A stretch of 50,285 nucleotides of DNA from Candidatus Ornithomonoglobus intestinigallinarum (lineage in GTDB: Bacteria > Bacillota > Clostridia > UBA1381). Every line of letters starts with the position of its first letter. Position 1 is the first letter of the stretch. Shown here in pieces: positions 1-8,255 of the stretch. The stretch spans positions 1-50,285 of the forward strand of contig DVLU01000097.1 in NCBI GenBank assembly GCA_018715365.1. The letters are read 5' to 3'. The notes below the pieces were generated by a model. The model did no database searches. It saw nothing but the letters and a program-made list of their open reading frames with translations, and had not been told where the DNA came from. The translations under genes were made by a program, and so were the position numbers.

Positions 1-56
1 ATCAGACCTGCGATGATGTTTTTCTTTCCTTCTGTTAATTTTCTTCTTCGTGCCAT
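1..56 (-). CDS. Probable IS256-type transposase, N-terminal fragment (runs off the window)
   Basis: Reading leftward from an ATG at 56-54, eighteen full codons are open to the window edge, beginning MARRRKLTEGKKNIIAGL. A good ribosome binding site (AGGAGG, complement of 65-70) stands nine bases upstream. The basic start followed by an 'LTE..K..II..L' helix resembles the N-terminus of clostridial IS256-family (mutator-type DDE) transposases. This is recognition from memory of the family on a very short piece, so the family call is tentative, while the existence of a gene start is well supported. The AT-rich leader from about 57 to 118 contains a CTGTGGT/ACCACAG inverted pair and may be the end of the element. 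Confidence 0.45.
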   Translation of the reverse strand, partial: MARRRKLTEGKKNIIAGL

Positions 57-131
57 AAAAAACGCCTCCTGTGGTTTAATTATATTCTACCACAGAAGGC
101 TTCAAATTTACAGACTTTTTTTCGCAGGCTC

Positions 132-154
132 AAGGGGGCGGAGCCCCCTTTTTT
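132..154. terminator. GC-rich hairpin terminator after the glucosaminidase gene
   Basis: The arms AAGGGGGC (132-139) and GCCCCCTT (143-150) form a perfect 8-bp stem with a GGA loop, followed on the plus strand by a run of T up to 154. It lies just past the stop codon of the leftward glucosaminidase gene (stop at 161-163). It probably ends transcription from both sides. Similar GGGGGC/GCCCCC hairpins follow other genes in this window. Confidence 0.6.
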
Positions 155-160
155 GATTTC

Positions 161-1996
161 TTATTCTATGACAATTGCCGTTTCGCCGAGATAAACCGGT
201 ATATCATATGACAGCACCGCTTCGGGGAACTGCGCAAATATCGCTTCAATGCTTGCCGCTTGCTTAACGGCCCAGCTTATATCCGTGGCATATTGATGCA
301 CGCCGGGCGTTTCCGGGTTAAACAGCATCTTATAAAGCGTGTTCTGCCGCGATGACGATGCGTTTATATACCATTCGCTTATCCATGCCGCGCCGCCCTT
401 AATTGCGGCCTCGGGCGACGTCCAGCCCTCGCTGTACGCCTTCCGTGAGCCCGAATAGAGAGCGCTGTCGTCATATGCGGCGATGCCGAACATATTATAT
501 ACGGTCGTACCGTTTACGTTTACGCCGGTTGACAGCGTTGACGTACCGTTGCCCGTTTCAAGACACGCGTGCGCAACAAGATAAACCTCGCTTATATTGT
601 TCGCGTTTGCCGCATCGATAAACGCTTGTCCCGTGCCTTCGAGTATTCCCTTGCCTTCAAGGAAACGGTTAAGGGCTTCGGCGCTTACGCCGTTTGTCTG
701 AGACAGGTCGAGGAACTGATATTTGTATGCGCCCGTGCAGAAGCTTGACGGATCCATATATTCGCGCACTTCGTCACGCGACGCCGAAACGCTTCCGCCG
801 CCGCGCCATATTTTCGGGGCGGGGGACAGACTCATTTGAATATCGACTATATCGTCAAGCGTTATATTATAGCTTGTGTACGTCGTTCCGCCGCGGCCCG
901 CCGCAGTGGTGCCGCCCGCTCCCGCAACATACGTGCTGCCGAGAATGTCTGTCGGTATTGTATCGTCGGACGTTACCTTGCCGTAGAGATTAAGAGCGCT
1001 TTCGCCTGCCGCCTTTGAAACGGTAAGCTCAAATTCATCGCTCCTGCCGTTTGCGGCGCGGACTGTTATTTTCGACGTTCCCTCGGACAGAGCCTTAAGC
1101 CTGCCCGTTGCGGAAATTTCCGCAACGCGCTCGTCGGAGCTCGACCAGGTTACGGCCTTGTTTTTGGCGTTTTGCGGCGAAACGGTCACTATCATGTTCA
1201 TGCTTTCGCCCACGCCGAGCTTTGCGCTGCCTTTGTTTTGTATCGATATGCTGTCAACGCCTATAACGTCGTTTACAACCGTAACAAAGCATTTTGCCGT
1301 AAAGCCGCCGTCCTCCGTTGTGGCCGTGATTTCAGTCATGCCCGCCCCAACGGGCTTCAGCGCGCCGTTTTCATCGATTTCGGCAACGCTTGTGTCCTTG
1401 GACGTCCATGTAACGGCTGTATTTGTTGCATCGCCCGGTGAAACAACGGCCTCCATAAGATGCGCCGAGTCCGATACGTTCAGCGTCAGCGCGCTTTCCT
1501 TCAGCATAACGCCCGTTACGGGACGTATTATTTCGATCTCGGCAGAGCTTTTGCTGCCGGAGCCGGCAAGCGATGCCGTTATTGTAACTTTTCCCGGCTT
1601 GTGCGGCGTGACTGTGCCGTTTTCGTCAACGGACGCGGCAGCGCTGTCGGACGACGTGTATTCGATTTTTTTATTGTCCCTGTCTGCCGGAAAAATGCGC
1701 GCATACAGCTTAAGCTGCGCGGAGCCGCCGTCATCAAGGCGCAGCCTTGTGCGCTTTGTGCTGAGAGAAACGGAGCCGTCCGGCGCGGCGTCAAAACCGG
1801 CATAATGGAAAAACCGCGACGGCGATGACATTTCGCCGGTTATTTTCGGCGTCAGCTCGCCCGTCGGGTCTGTATTTATAATTAAAACAAAGGATAAAAC
1901 AACTGCGGCGGCAGCGGCGGCAATCGATATAACTGCCGCACGTCTGCCCGTGCTCAGCGTTTTTATCCTTTTGTTCAAAGCTATGTTTATCCGCAT
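161..1996 (-). CDS. Membrane-anchored Big2-domain endo-beta-N-acetylglucosaminidase
   Basis: The 611-aa product should cut peptidoglycan glycan chains at the cell surface. It has a single N-terminal membrane segment (about residues 20-42, rich in Ala/Val) and no cleavage motif, so it is likely anchored. Three bacterial Ig-like (Big2) repeats follow, at about 75-165, 166-245 and 246-330, each with the typical 'V.W.S.D..VA.I...G' core. The C-terminal 180 residues match the glucosaminidase (GH73/LytG-like) domain. The motif HACLETGNGTS contains the likely catalytic Glu, and 'YNMFGI' and 'KGGAAWISEWY' are also typical of the fold. The ATG start has an AAAGG ten bases upstream. It has its own promoter at 2043-2071 and ends at a hairpin. 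The exact bond cleaved is inferred from the family. Confidence 0.85.
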   Translation of the reverse strand: MRINIALNKRIKTLSTGRRAAVISIAAAAAAVVLSFVLIINTDPTGELTPKITGEMSSPSRFFHYAGFDAAPDGSVSLSTKRTRLRLDDGGSAQLKLYARIFPADRDNKKIEYTSSDSAAASVDENGTVTPHKPGKVTITASLAGSGSKSSAEIEIIRPVTGVMLKESALTLNVSDSAHLMEAVVSPGDATNTAVTWTSKDTSVAEIDENGALKPVGAGMTEITATTEDGGFTAKCFVTVVNDVIGVDSISIQNKGSAKLGVGESMNMIVTVSPQNAKNKAVTWSSSDERVAEISATGRLKALSEGTSKITVRAANGRSDEFELTVSKAAGESALNLYGKVTSDDTIPTDILGSTYVAGAGGTTAAGRGGTTYTSYNITLDDIVDIQMSLSPAPKIWRGGGSVSASRDEVREYMDPSSFCTGAYKYQFLDLSQTNGVSAEALNRFLEGKGILEGTGQAFIDAANANNISEVYLVAHACLETGNGTSTLSTGVNVNGTTVYNMFGIAAYDDSALYSGSRKAYSEGWTSPEAAIKGGAAWISEWYINASSSRQNTLYKMLFNPETPGVHQYATDISWAVKQAASIEAIFAQFPEAVLSYDIPVYLGETAIVIE

Positions 1997-2042
1997 AATT
2001 TCAAAGCCTTTCTGCCATCAAAACGATTTCCGCTTTCGCTTT

Positions 2043-2071
2043 ATTTTAACGCCGGGCGCGCTTTTTGTCAA
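2043..2071 (-). promoter_or_regulatory. Sigma-A promoter of the glucosaminidase gene
   Basis: Read leftward, TTGACA (2066-2071) is followed after exactly 17 bases by TAAAAT (2043-2048). The gene start lies about 45 bases downstream. The spacing and hexamers match the vegetative consensus. Confidence 0.7.
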
Positions 2072-2122
2072 TAAAAATCGGATAAAGTTAAAAGATTATT
2101 TACTTTTTATTGAATGTTTGTG

Positions 2123-3142
2123 TTATATCAACCCTAACATATGCTGCATGCCGAGGCTGACAAGCGCAATTGCAACCCAGCAGCATAATCCCATAAGTAT
2201 CGGCTTTCCGCCCGTTTTAACGAGCTTTACTATATTCGTGTTCAAGCCTATCGCCGCCATAGCCATAACGATAAAGAATTTTGACAGCGTCTTAAAGGGC
2301 GAGAAAAATTCCGCGCTTGCGCCGAGCGACGTTGCGATTGTTGTTATAACCGAGGCGAGCACAAAGAACAGTATAAAAAACGGGAATATTTTCTTAAGCG
2401 AAAAGCTTTGGCCGGCCGACTGCTTTTCCTTGCGCGCGCGCCAAAACGCAAGCGCAAGCGTTATCGGTATTATCGCAAGCGTTCTTGTAAGCTTTACTAT
2501 CGTTGCGCTGTCGAGAGTGTTTGCGCCGGGGTGCATGCCGTCCCATGCGGACGCGGCTGCCGTTACGGAGGAGGTATCGTTTACCGCCGTCCCCGCAAAA
2601 AGCCCGAAGCCTTCGTTTGACATTCCGAGAAGCGTTCCGAGAGTGGGGAAGATGAGCGCCGCAATAACGTTAAAGAGGAATATTACGGAGATCGACTGCG
2701 CTATTTCCTCATCGTCCGCGCCTATAACGGGAGCTGCGGCGGCTATTGCCGAGCCGCCGCATATTGACGAGCCGACGCCTATGAGCGTTGAAATGTGCGA
2801 CGGTATTTTCATAAGCTTATACAATACAAACGAAACTATAAGCGATACCGATATTGTCGAAACGATTATCGGCAGCGACTGCGCGCCCGTTTTTGCTATC
2901 GTTGAAAGATTAAGCCCGAAGCCGAGCAGAACAACGGCATATTGAAGTATCTTTTTTGAGGTGTATGTAATGCCGGGCTGAAGCGCGTCCTTTGCTTTTA
3001 TGAAAAGCGTTATTATCATGCCGAAAATTATGGCAAACACCGGCCCGCCTATCACCTCAAACCGCCGGCCGAGCAGCCATGACGGTATTGCTATCGCAAG
3101 ACAGAGCGCCATGCCCTTCCAATTGTTTTTAATAAAGTCCAT
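2123..3142 (-). CDS. YeiH/UPF0324-family membrane protein
   Basis: The 339-aa protein is strongly hydrophobic, with about nine to ten predicted membrane segments starting at residue 9. It carries features of the YeiH (UPF0324, 'conserved hypothetical protein 698') family: an early '[21 protein letters not shown]', a '[10 protein letters not shown]' segment and the Gly/Ser-rich '[19 protein letters not shown]' stretch. Some family members are annotated as putative sulfate exporters, but the substrate is not established. It starts at an ATG preceded by AAGGGAG and is 21 bases downstream of the metallo-hydrolase gene, so it is probably the last gene of the operon that starts with the glycosyltransferase. 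Confidence 0.85.
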   Translation of the reverse strand: MDFIKNNWKGMALCLAIAIPSWLLGRRFEVIGGPVFAIIFGMIITLFIKAKDALQPGITYTSKKILQYAVVLLGFGLNLSTIAKTGAQSLPIIVSTISVSLIVSFVLYKLMKIPSHISTLIGVGSSICGGSAIAAAAPVIGADDEEIAQSISVIFLFNVIAALIFPTLGTLLGMSNEGFGLFAGTAVNDTSSVTAAASAWDGMHPGANTLDSATIVKLTRTLAIIPITLALAFWRARKEKQSAGQSFSLKKIFPFFILFFVLASVITTIATSLGASAEFFSPFKTLSKFFIVMAMAAIGLNTNIVKLVKTGGKPILMGLCCWVAIALVSLGMQHMLGLI

Positions 3143-3163
3143 AAATTATCTCCCTTTGTGAAG

Positions 3164-4768
3164 TTATCTTGACCATTTATCGCAGAGCGTATTTATCTGG
3201 TCGGCAAATTTTGCAAGATCCTTGTTTGCCATGCCCTCGCATTGGCGCACAACGGAATTGAGCCTTGCGGCGGCGTCCGTAAGCCGCGCAAACACGGTGG
3301 CGGCGCGCTTTGTTTTTGATTTTTTCTCTACACGTATGCCGTGCGTTATTTTTGTAAGCTCGCCCGAGAACATATCAAATTCCGTGCCACTGTACGGAGC
3401 GTAGGCGTTGTAGCCGTTCTCCTTAAGATGAGCCGTAAAATTGTCGCAGGAGCTTTCTTCGCCGTGATTGACAAAAATAAGCTTCGGTTTTTCCCCGAGA
3501 GAAGAAAGCCAGTTCATAAGGCCGTTTCTGTCGGCATGGCCGCTTATGCCGGGAAGCATTTTGATTTCGGCGGCAACGAGAATATCCTCGCCGAAAATGC
3601 GCACGCTGCCGACGCCGTCGCAGAGGGCGCGGCCGAGCGTTCCGCCCGCCTGATAGCCCACAAACACTATTGTGCTTTCCTCTCGCCACAGATTATATTT
3701 CAGGTGGTGGCGTATTCTTCCGGCTTCGCACATTCCGCTTGACGATATTATAACCTTCGGCTTCGTGTCATAATTTATTGCTATCGATTCATCGGCGGTA
3801 ACGGCCGTTTTGAGCCCGGGGAACATAAGCGGATTCACGCCGCTGTCAACGAGAGCTTTTGTTTCTTCGTCAAGACAGTCATGACCGCACTGAAGAAATA
3901 TTGACGTTGCCTCGTTTGCAAGCGGGCTGTCAACGTAAACGGGGAAATTGCCGTGACCGCTCACCAGGCCGCGTTCCTTTATGATGCGTATAAAATACAG
4001 CATTTCCTGTGTTCTGCCGACGGCAAACGATGGGATAACAACGTTTCCGCCGCGGTCGAACGTCGTTTGTATCACCTCGGCAAGCGACGACGCATAGTCG
4101 GGCGGAGGATTGTGGAACCTGTCGCCGTAGGTGGATTCAAGCACGAGATAATCAATATCCCCGCTGTCCGGAAGCGGCGTGGGGTCTTTGATTATCGGCT
4201 GATTCGTGTTACCGACGTCGCCGCTGAAAACGATTTTTTTTGTCAGCCCGTGCTCGGTGATCCATATTTCTATGCAGGAGGAGCCGAGCAGATGGCCTAT
4301 ATCGTGGAAACGTATTTCGATATTCTCCGCTATCTGCGTTTTTGTATCGTACTGGCACGGATAAAACAGCGTCAGCACGTTTTCGGCGTCTTCAAGGCTG
4401 TATACCGGCTCATAGAGGTCGCCGCCGCTCCGCCTTGCGCGCTTGTTGCGCCATTTTGCTTCGCTTTCCTGAATATGCGCGCTGTCGGGAAGCATTATGC
4501 TGCAAAGCGATGACGTTTCCGGCGTGGCGTATATCTTGCCGCGGAAGCCCTTTTTGTATAAAAGCGGGAGGTTGCCCGAATGGTCTATATGCGCGTGCGT
4601 TAAAAGCACGCAGTCTATGTCGGCGGCGTTCACGGGCAGCTCGTAATTTTCAAACGTATCGGCGCCCTGCTCCATGCCGCAGTCTATAAGTATGCGCAGG
4701 CCTCTTGATTCGAGCAGCGTGCAGCTGCCCGTCACCTCATGTGCCGCACCTATAAATGTAAGCTTCAT
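3164..4768 (-). CDS. MBL-fold beta-CASP hydrolase (RNA-processing exonuclease type)
   Basis: This 534-aa protein has the metallo-beta-lactamase signature HAHIDH at residues 58-63 and further metal ligands in 'HDIGHLLGSS' and 'FSGDVG'. The beta-CASP motifs follow: 'IISSSGMCEAGRIRHHL' and the C-terminal 'SGHADRNGL', whose His completes the site. Proteins of this type (COG1236, Ysh1-like) are RNA endo/exonucleases related to RNase J and CPSF-73, but direct evidence for the clostridial members is thin, so RNA is the likely rather than proven substrate. The start has a GGAGG site in good position. It sits between trxB (28-base gap) and the YeiH gene (21-base gap) in one operon. Confidence 0.88.
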   Translation of the reverse strand: MKLTFIGAAHEVTGSCTLLESRGLRILIDCGMEQGADTFENYELPVNAADIDCVLLTHAHIDHSGNLPLLYKKGFRGKIYATPETSSLCSIMLPDSAHIQESEAKWRNKRARRSGGDLYEPVYSLEDAENVLTLFYPCQYDTKTQIAENIEIRFHDIGHLLGSSCIEIWITEHGLTKKIVFSGDVGNTNQPIIKDPTPLPDSGDIDYLVLESTYGDRFHNPPPDYASSLAEVIQTTFDRGGNVVIPSFAVGRTQEMLYFIRIIKERGLVSGHGNFPVYVDSPLANEATSIFLQCGHDCLDEETKALVDSGVNPLMFPGLKTAVTADESIAINYDTKPKVIISSSGMCEAGRIRHHLKYNLWREESTIVFVGYQAGGTLGRALCDGVGSVRIFGEDILVAAEIKMLPGISGHADRNGLMNWLSSLGEKPKLIFVNHGEESSCDNFTAHLKENGYNAYAPYSGTEFDMFSGELTKITHGIRVEKKSKTKRAATVFARLTDAAARLNSVVRQCEGMANKDLAKFADQINTLCDKWSR

Positions 4769-4796
4769 AAAAAATCAAAGCCTCCGTTTCTGCCGT

Positions 4797-5729
4797 TTAA
4801 ACGGACTTTATGCCGAGTGCGTTAACGTAATTCACCGCGCTTGCACCCGCAACGGCGCCGTCGGCGGCTGCCGTTATGACCTGCCTAAGCGGCGTAACGC
4901 GCACGTCGCCCGCGGCGAATATGCCTTTTATGCTTGTTTCGAGATTTATGTCGGTTTTGATAAAGCCGCGTTCGCAGAGCGCTATGCCGCAGCCGGCGGC
5001 AAGCTTTGAGTTCGGAACAACGCCTATGGCTATAATAACGCCGCTTACCTTAAGAGCGCCTTTTTCGCCCGTTGCGGTATTGCGCGTTTTTATTTCCGAA
5101 AGGACATTGCTGCCGATAAAGCGGTCCGCAACGGTATCGGGCATTATTATAATATTTCCGCGCTCCTTAACCTTTTCAAACAGCGTTGCCGCGCCGCGGA
5201 AGCGCTGAGAGCGGTTTAAAAGATAAACGCGCGAGCATATCGGCGAAAGATAAAGCGCATCCTCGAGCGCCGTGTTGCCGCCGCCTATAACGGCAACGTC
5301 CTTATCCTTAAAGAAAGCGCCGTCGCACGTTGCGCAGTAGGAAACGCCCGCGCCGGTAAATTCCTGCTCGCCTTCCGCGCCGAGAGTTTTGGGCGATGCT
5401 CCCGTTGCAAGGATAACGGCCTTTGTCATATATTGATTTTTGCGCGTGCGCACAACCTTAACGCCGTATTCGGCATTGTCTATCGATTTTACCGATTCGC
5501 GGACAAATTCCGCGCCGAACTTTGCGGCGTGCGCGCGCATTTTTTCGGCGAGCTCTTCGCCCGTGGGATTGTCGCCGAAGCCGGGGTAATTGTCTATCTC
5601 GTTTGTGCGCATAACCTGACCGCCGTAGGAAAGCTGCTCTATAACGAGCGTTTTCATGCCGCCGCGGCAGGAATAGATTGCCGCGCTCATTCCGGCGGGA
5701 CCGCCGCCTATTATTACAACATCATACAT
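4797..5729 (-). CDS. trxB: Thioredoxin-disulfide reductase
   Basis: The 310-aa flavoprotein transfers electrons from NADPH to thioredoxin. It has the FAD-binding GGGPAG at residues 8-13, the redox-active CATC at 132-135, the NADPH-binding GGGNTALEDAL near 150 and the C-terminal FAD motif 'AAGDVR' followed by 'RQVITAAADG'. The length is standard for the low-molecular-weight class. An AAGGAGG site precedes the ATG. It begins six bases after the glycosyltransferase gene stop, so the two are cotranscribed. Confidence 0.95.
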   Translation of the reverse strand: MYDVVIIGGGPAGMSAAIYSCRGGMKTLVIEQLSYGGQVMRTNEIDNYPGFGDNPTGEELAEKMRAHAAKFGAEFVRESVKSIDNAEYGVKVVRTRKNQYMTKAVILATGASPKTLGAEGEQEFTGAGVSYCATCDGAFFKDKDVAVIGGGNTALEDALYLSPICSRVYLLNRSQRFRGAATLFEKVKERGNIIIMPDTVADRFIGSNVLSEIKTRNTATGEKGALKVSGVIIAIGVVPNSKLAAGCGIALCERGFIKTDINLETSIKGIFAAGDVRVTPLRQVITAAADGAVAGASAVNYVNALGIKSV

Positions 5730-5735
5730 TTTAAA

Positions 5736-6704
5736 TTATTCCTCCTTGCCGTTATCGGAATTTATATACGCCTCTATAATATATCTCGGACGGCGCTTCG
5801 CTTCCTTGTAAAGCTTGCCGATATATTCGCCTATAAGCCCGAGCGATAAAAGCTGCACTCCGCCTATAAACCATATCGACATCATAAGCGACGCCCAGCC
5901 GGCGTCGGTGTTGCCGGCAAGCTTTTCGTAGATCGTGTATACGGCCATAACAACGGCTATAACGCATACGACGCCGCCGAATACGCTTATAAGCCTTATG
6001 GGGCTTACGCTGAACGACGTTATGCCGTCAAACGCAAAGGAAAGCATTTTTTTGAGCGGGTATTTTGACTCGCCGGCAAATCGTTCCTGCCTGTTATAAT
6101 AGACGCAGTCGGATTTAAAGCCTGTGAGCGGCACCATTCCTCGAAGGAACAAATTGCGCTCCGTAAACTGCGAAAGCGCCTGTATCGCGCGCCTGCTCAT
6201 AAGGCGGTAATCGGCATGGTTGTAAACCATTTTTACGCCCATAAGCCGCATAAGCTTATAAAACGCAAGCGCTGTTGTGCGCTTGAAAAACGTGTCCGCG
6301 TCGCGCTTGTTGCGCACGCCGTAAACAACGTCGCAGCCGTTTATGAACTTCTTTACCATTTCGGGGATTACGTTAATGTCGTCCTGAAGGTCGGCGTCTA
6401 TCGATACAACGCAGTCGCAGTCGTCCTTCACGGTCATAAGCCCACCGAAGAGTGCGTTTTGATGCCCGGCGTTGCAGGCAAGCTTTATCCCGGCTATTTC
6501 GTCATGATCGTGCGTGAGCGAATCTATTATTTCCCATGTTCTGTCCTTTGAGCCGTCGTCCACAAATACTATGCGGCTTTTGCCGTTTATGAGCCCCTCC
6601 GTTTTCATCCGCGACAAAAGCGCAAGCATCTGCCGCGAGGTTTCGGGGAGTACCGCTTCTTCGTTGTAGCACGGCACTACTATATATAAATTTATACCGT
6701 TCAT
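5736..6704 (-). CDS. Family 2 glycosyltransferase, polyprenyl-phosphate sugar transferase type
   Basis: The 322-aa protein begins 'LYIVVPCYNEEAVLPET', the classic GT2 start, and contains the DxD-type 'SIDADLQDD' that binds the metal-nucleotide sugar. The C-terminal third holds two membrane segments (about 230-255 and 265-290). This layout is that of the DPM1/GtrB/YkoT-like enzymes that load a sugar onto undecaprenyl phosphate for cell-envelope modification. The exact sugar cannot be told from sequence. It is the first gene of an operon (GT2-trxB-MBL-YeiH) behind a sigma-A promoter at 6737-6765, with a CGGAG ribosome site. Confidence 0.88.
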   Translation of the reverse strand: MNGINLYIVVPCYNEEAVLPETSRQMLALLSRMKTEGLINGKSRIVFVDDGSKDRTWEIIDSLTHDHDEIAGIKLACNAGHQNALFGGLMTVKDDCDCVVSIDADLQDDINVIPEMVKKFINGCDVVYGVRNKRDADTFFKRTTALAFYKLMRLMGVKMVYNHADYRLMSRRAIQALSQFTERNLFLRGMVPLTGFKSDCVYYNRQERFAGESKYPLKKMLSFAFDGITSFSVSPIRLISVFGGVVCVIAVVMAVYTIYEKLAGNTDAGWASLMMSIWFIGGVQLLSLGLIGEYIGKLYKEAKRRPRYIIEAYINSDNGKEE

Positions 6705-6736
6705 ATCATTCTCCGTCAGATATATATTTTATAAAC

Positions 6737-6765
6737 ATTATACACCATTTCGCGCAATTTTACAA
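6737..6765 (-). promoter_or_regulatory. Sigma-A promoter of the GT2-trxB operon
   Basis: Read leftward, TTGTAA (6760-6765) and TATAAT (6737-6742) are separated by 17 bases. The glycosyltransferase ATG follows about 32 bases downstream of the -10. Confidence 0.7.
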
Positions 6766-6818
6766 GAGCAAAATGAAAAGCGGCGCTTGATATGGCGCTG
6801 TTTTTCCGCTTTTAAGGC

Positions 6819-6856
6819 AAAAAAGGAACAGGTGCGGAAAAATCCGCACCTGCTCC
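6819..6856 (-). terminator. Rho-independent terminator of tuf
   Basis: On the minus strand a near-perfect 14-bp stem (6843-6856 with 6825-6838, one G-U or mismatch) with a short A/T loop is followed by six T (complement of 6819-6824). It lies 36 bases past the tuf stop codon and ends the str operon. Confidence 0.85.
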
Positions 6857-6892
6857 TTGAACCAATATCGATTATCGGATATTTATCTTAAA

Positions 6893-8095
6893 TTATTCGT
6901 CGATTTCCGAAACGACGCCCGAACCTACTGTTCTGCCGCCCTCACGGATAGCGAAACGAAGACCCTTCTCTATAGCGATAGGTGTGATAAGCTCAACAGC
7001 CATCTTTACGTTATCGCCGGGCATGCACATCTCTGTGCCCTCGGGAAGAGTGATAACGCCTGTAACGTCAGTTGTTCTGAAATAGAACTGAGGTCTGTAG
7101 TTGTTGAAGAACGGTGTGTGACGGCCGCCTTCGTCCTTTGTCAGCACGTAAACCTCACCCTTGAACTTTGTGTGGGGGTGGATCGAACCGGGAGCCGAAA
7201 GAACCTGACCTCTCTGGATCTCTGTTCTCTGAACACCTCTCAAAAGAGCACCGATGTTGTCGCCTGCTTCAGCGTAGTCAAGAAGCTTTCTGAACATCTC
7301 GATACCTGTAACAACAACCTTTCTCTTTTCGTCTGTAAGACCAACGATCTCAACTTCGTCGTTAAGCTTAAGCTGACCTCTCTCAACTCTGCCTGTAGCA
7401 ACCGTACCACGGCCTGTGATTGAGAAGATGTCCTCGATAGGCATAAGGAACGGAAGATCTGCTTTTCTGTCAGGTGTGGGGATGTAGCTGTCAACAGCAT
7501 CCATAAGGTCAAGTATGCACTTGTACTCGGGAGCGTTTACATCCGTTGAAGTTGATTCGATAACCTGGAGAGCCGAACCCTTGATGATGGGAATTTCATC
7601 ACCGGGGAAGTCATACTCTGTAAGAAGGTCTCTGATTTCCATTTCAACGAGCTCCATAAGCTCTTCGTCGTCAACCTGGTCAGCCTTGTTCATGAATACT
7701 ACGATGTAGGGAACGCCAACCTGTCTTGAAAGAAGGATGTGCTCTCTTGTCTGGGGCATAGGACCGTCAGCAGCCGAAACAACGAGGATAGCGCCGTCCA
7801 TCTGAGCAGCACCTGTGATCATGTTCTTAACGTAGTCGGCGTGTCCCGGGCAGTCAACGTGAGCATAGTGACGTGTGTCTGTTTCATACTCAACGTGAGC
7901 CGTTGAAATTGTAATACCTCTTTCTCTTTCCTCGGGAGCCTTGTCGATCTGATCATAAGCCTCGTACTGAGCCTGACCCTTCATAGCCAGAACCTTTGTG
8001 ATAGCAGCCGTAAGCGTCGTCTTACCGTGGTCAACGTGACCGATTGTACCGATGTTTACGTGCGGCTTATTTCTTTCAAATTTAGCTTTTGCCAT
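6893..8095 (-). CDS. tuf: Translation elongation factor Tu
   Basis: The 400-aa GTPase delivers aminoacyl-tRNA to the ribosome. G1 is GHVDHGKT (near residue 19), G3 is DCPGHADY, G4 is NKAD and the domain-2/3 sequences ('[13 protein letters not shown]', '[15 protein letters not shown]') are all intact. The C-terminus 'GVVSEIDE' is complete. The start follows AAAGGAGG. Codon use differs visibly from the neighbours, as expected for a very highly expressed gene. It has its own promoter in the 160-base gap after fusA, so it can be expressed apart from the rest of the str operon. Confidence 0.98.
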   Translation of the reverse strand: MAKAKFERNKPHVNIGTIGHVDHGKTTLTAAITKVLAMKGQAQYEAYDQIDKAPEERERGITISTAHVEYETDTRHYAHVDCPGHADYVKNMITGAAQMDGAILVVSAADGPMPQTREHILLSRQVGVPYIVVFMNKADQVDDEELMELVEMEIRDLLTEYDFPGDEIPIIKGSALQVIESTSTDVNAPEYKCILDLMDAVDSYIPTPDRKADLPFLMPIEDIFSITGRGTVATGRVERGQLKLNDEVEIVGLTDEKRKVVVTGIEMFRKLLDYAEAGDNIGALLRGVQRTEIQRGQVLSAPGSIHPHTKFKGEVYVLTKDEGGRHTPFFNNYRPQFYFRTTDVTGVITLPEGTEMCMPGDNVKMAVELITPIAIEKGLRFAIREGGRTVGSGVVSEIDE

Positions 8096-8139
8096 TGTAA
8101 GTTTCCTCCTTTAAATTAAACATTCACAATAGTACTTCT

Positions 8140-8168
8140 ATTGTACAATCTTTTTGAAAAAAAATCAA
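8140..8168 (-). promoter_or_regulatory. Sigma-A promoter of tuf
   Basis: Read leftward, TTGATT (8163-8168) and TACAAT (8140-8145) are 17 bases apart in an AT-rich tract, 45 bases before the tuf start. Confidence 0.65.
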
Positions 8169-8210
8169 TAGTTTTTCTGAAATTTTTTGAAAAAGACAAG
8201 AAAATTATTT

Positions 8211-8239
8211 GCAAAACGGGAGATTCACCCCCGTTTTGC
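8211..8239 (-). terminator. Hairpin between fusA and tuf (partial terminator or processing site)
   Basis: A perfect 10-bp stem (GCAAAACGGG 8211-8220 with CCCGTTTTGC 8230-8239) follows the fusA stop by about 17 bases. On the minus strand it is followed by AAATAATTTTC rather than a clean T run, so it may only attenuate read-through into tuf or protect the fusA mRNA 3' end. Confidence 0.5.
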
Positions 8240-8255
8240 GGAATTTTCGTCAAAA

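Noticed and set aside
1950-2945. 331-codon plus-strand frame opposite the YeiH gene
   Set aside because: It is antisense to a clear membrane protein gene and has a low-complexity Ala/Ser/Pro product without known motifs.
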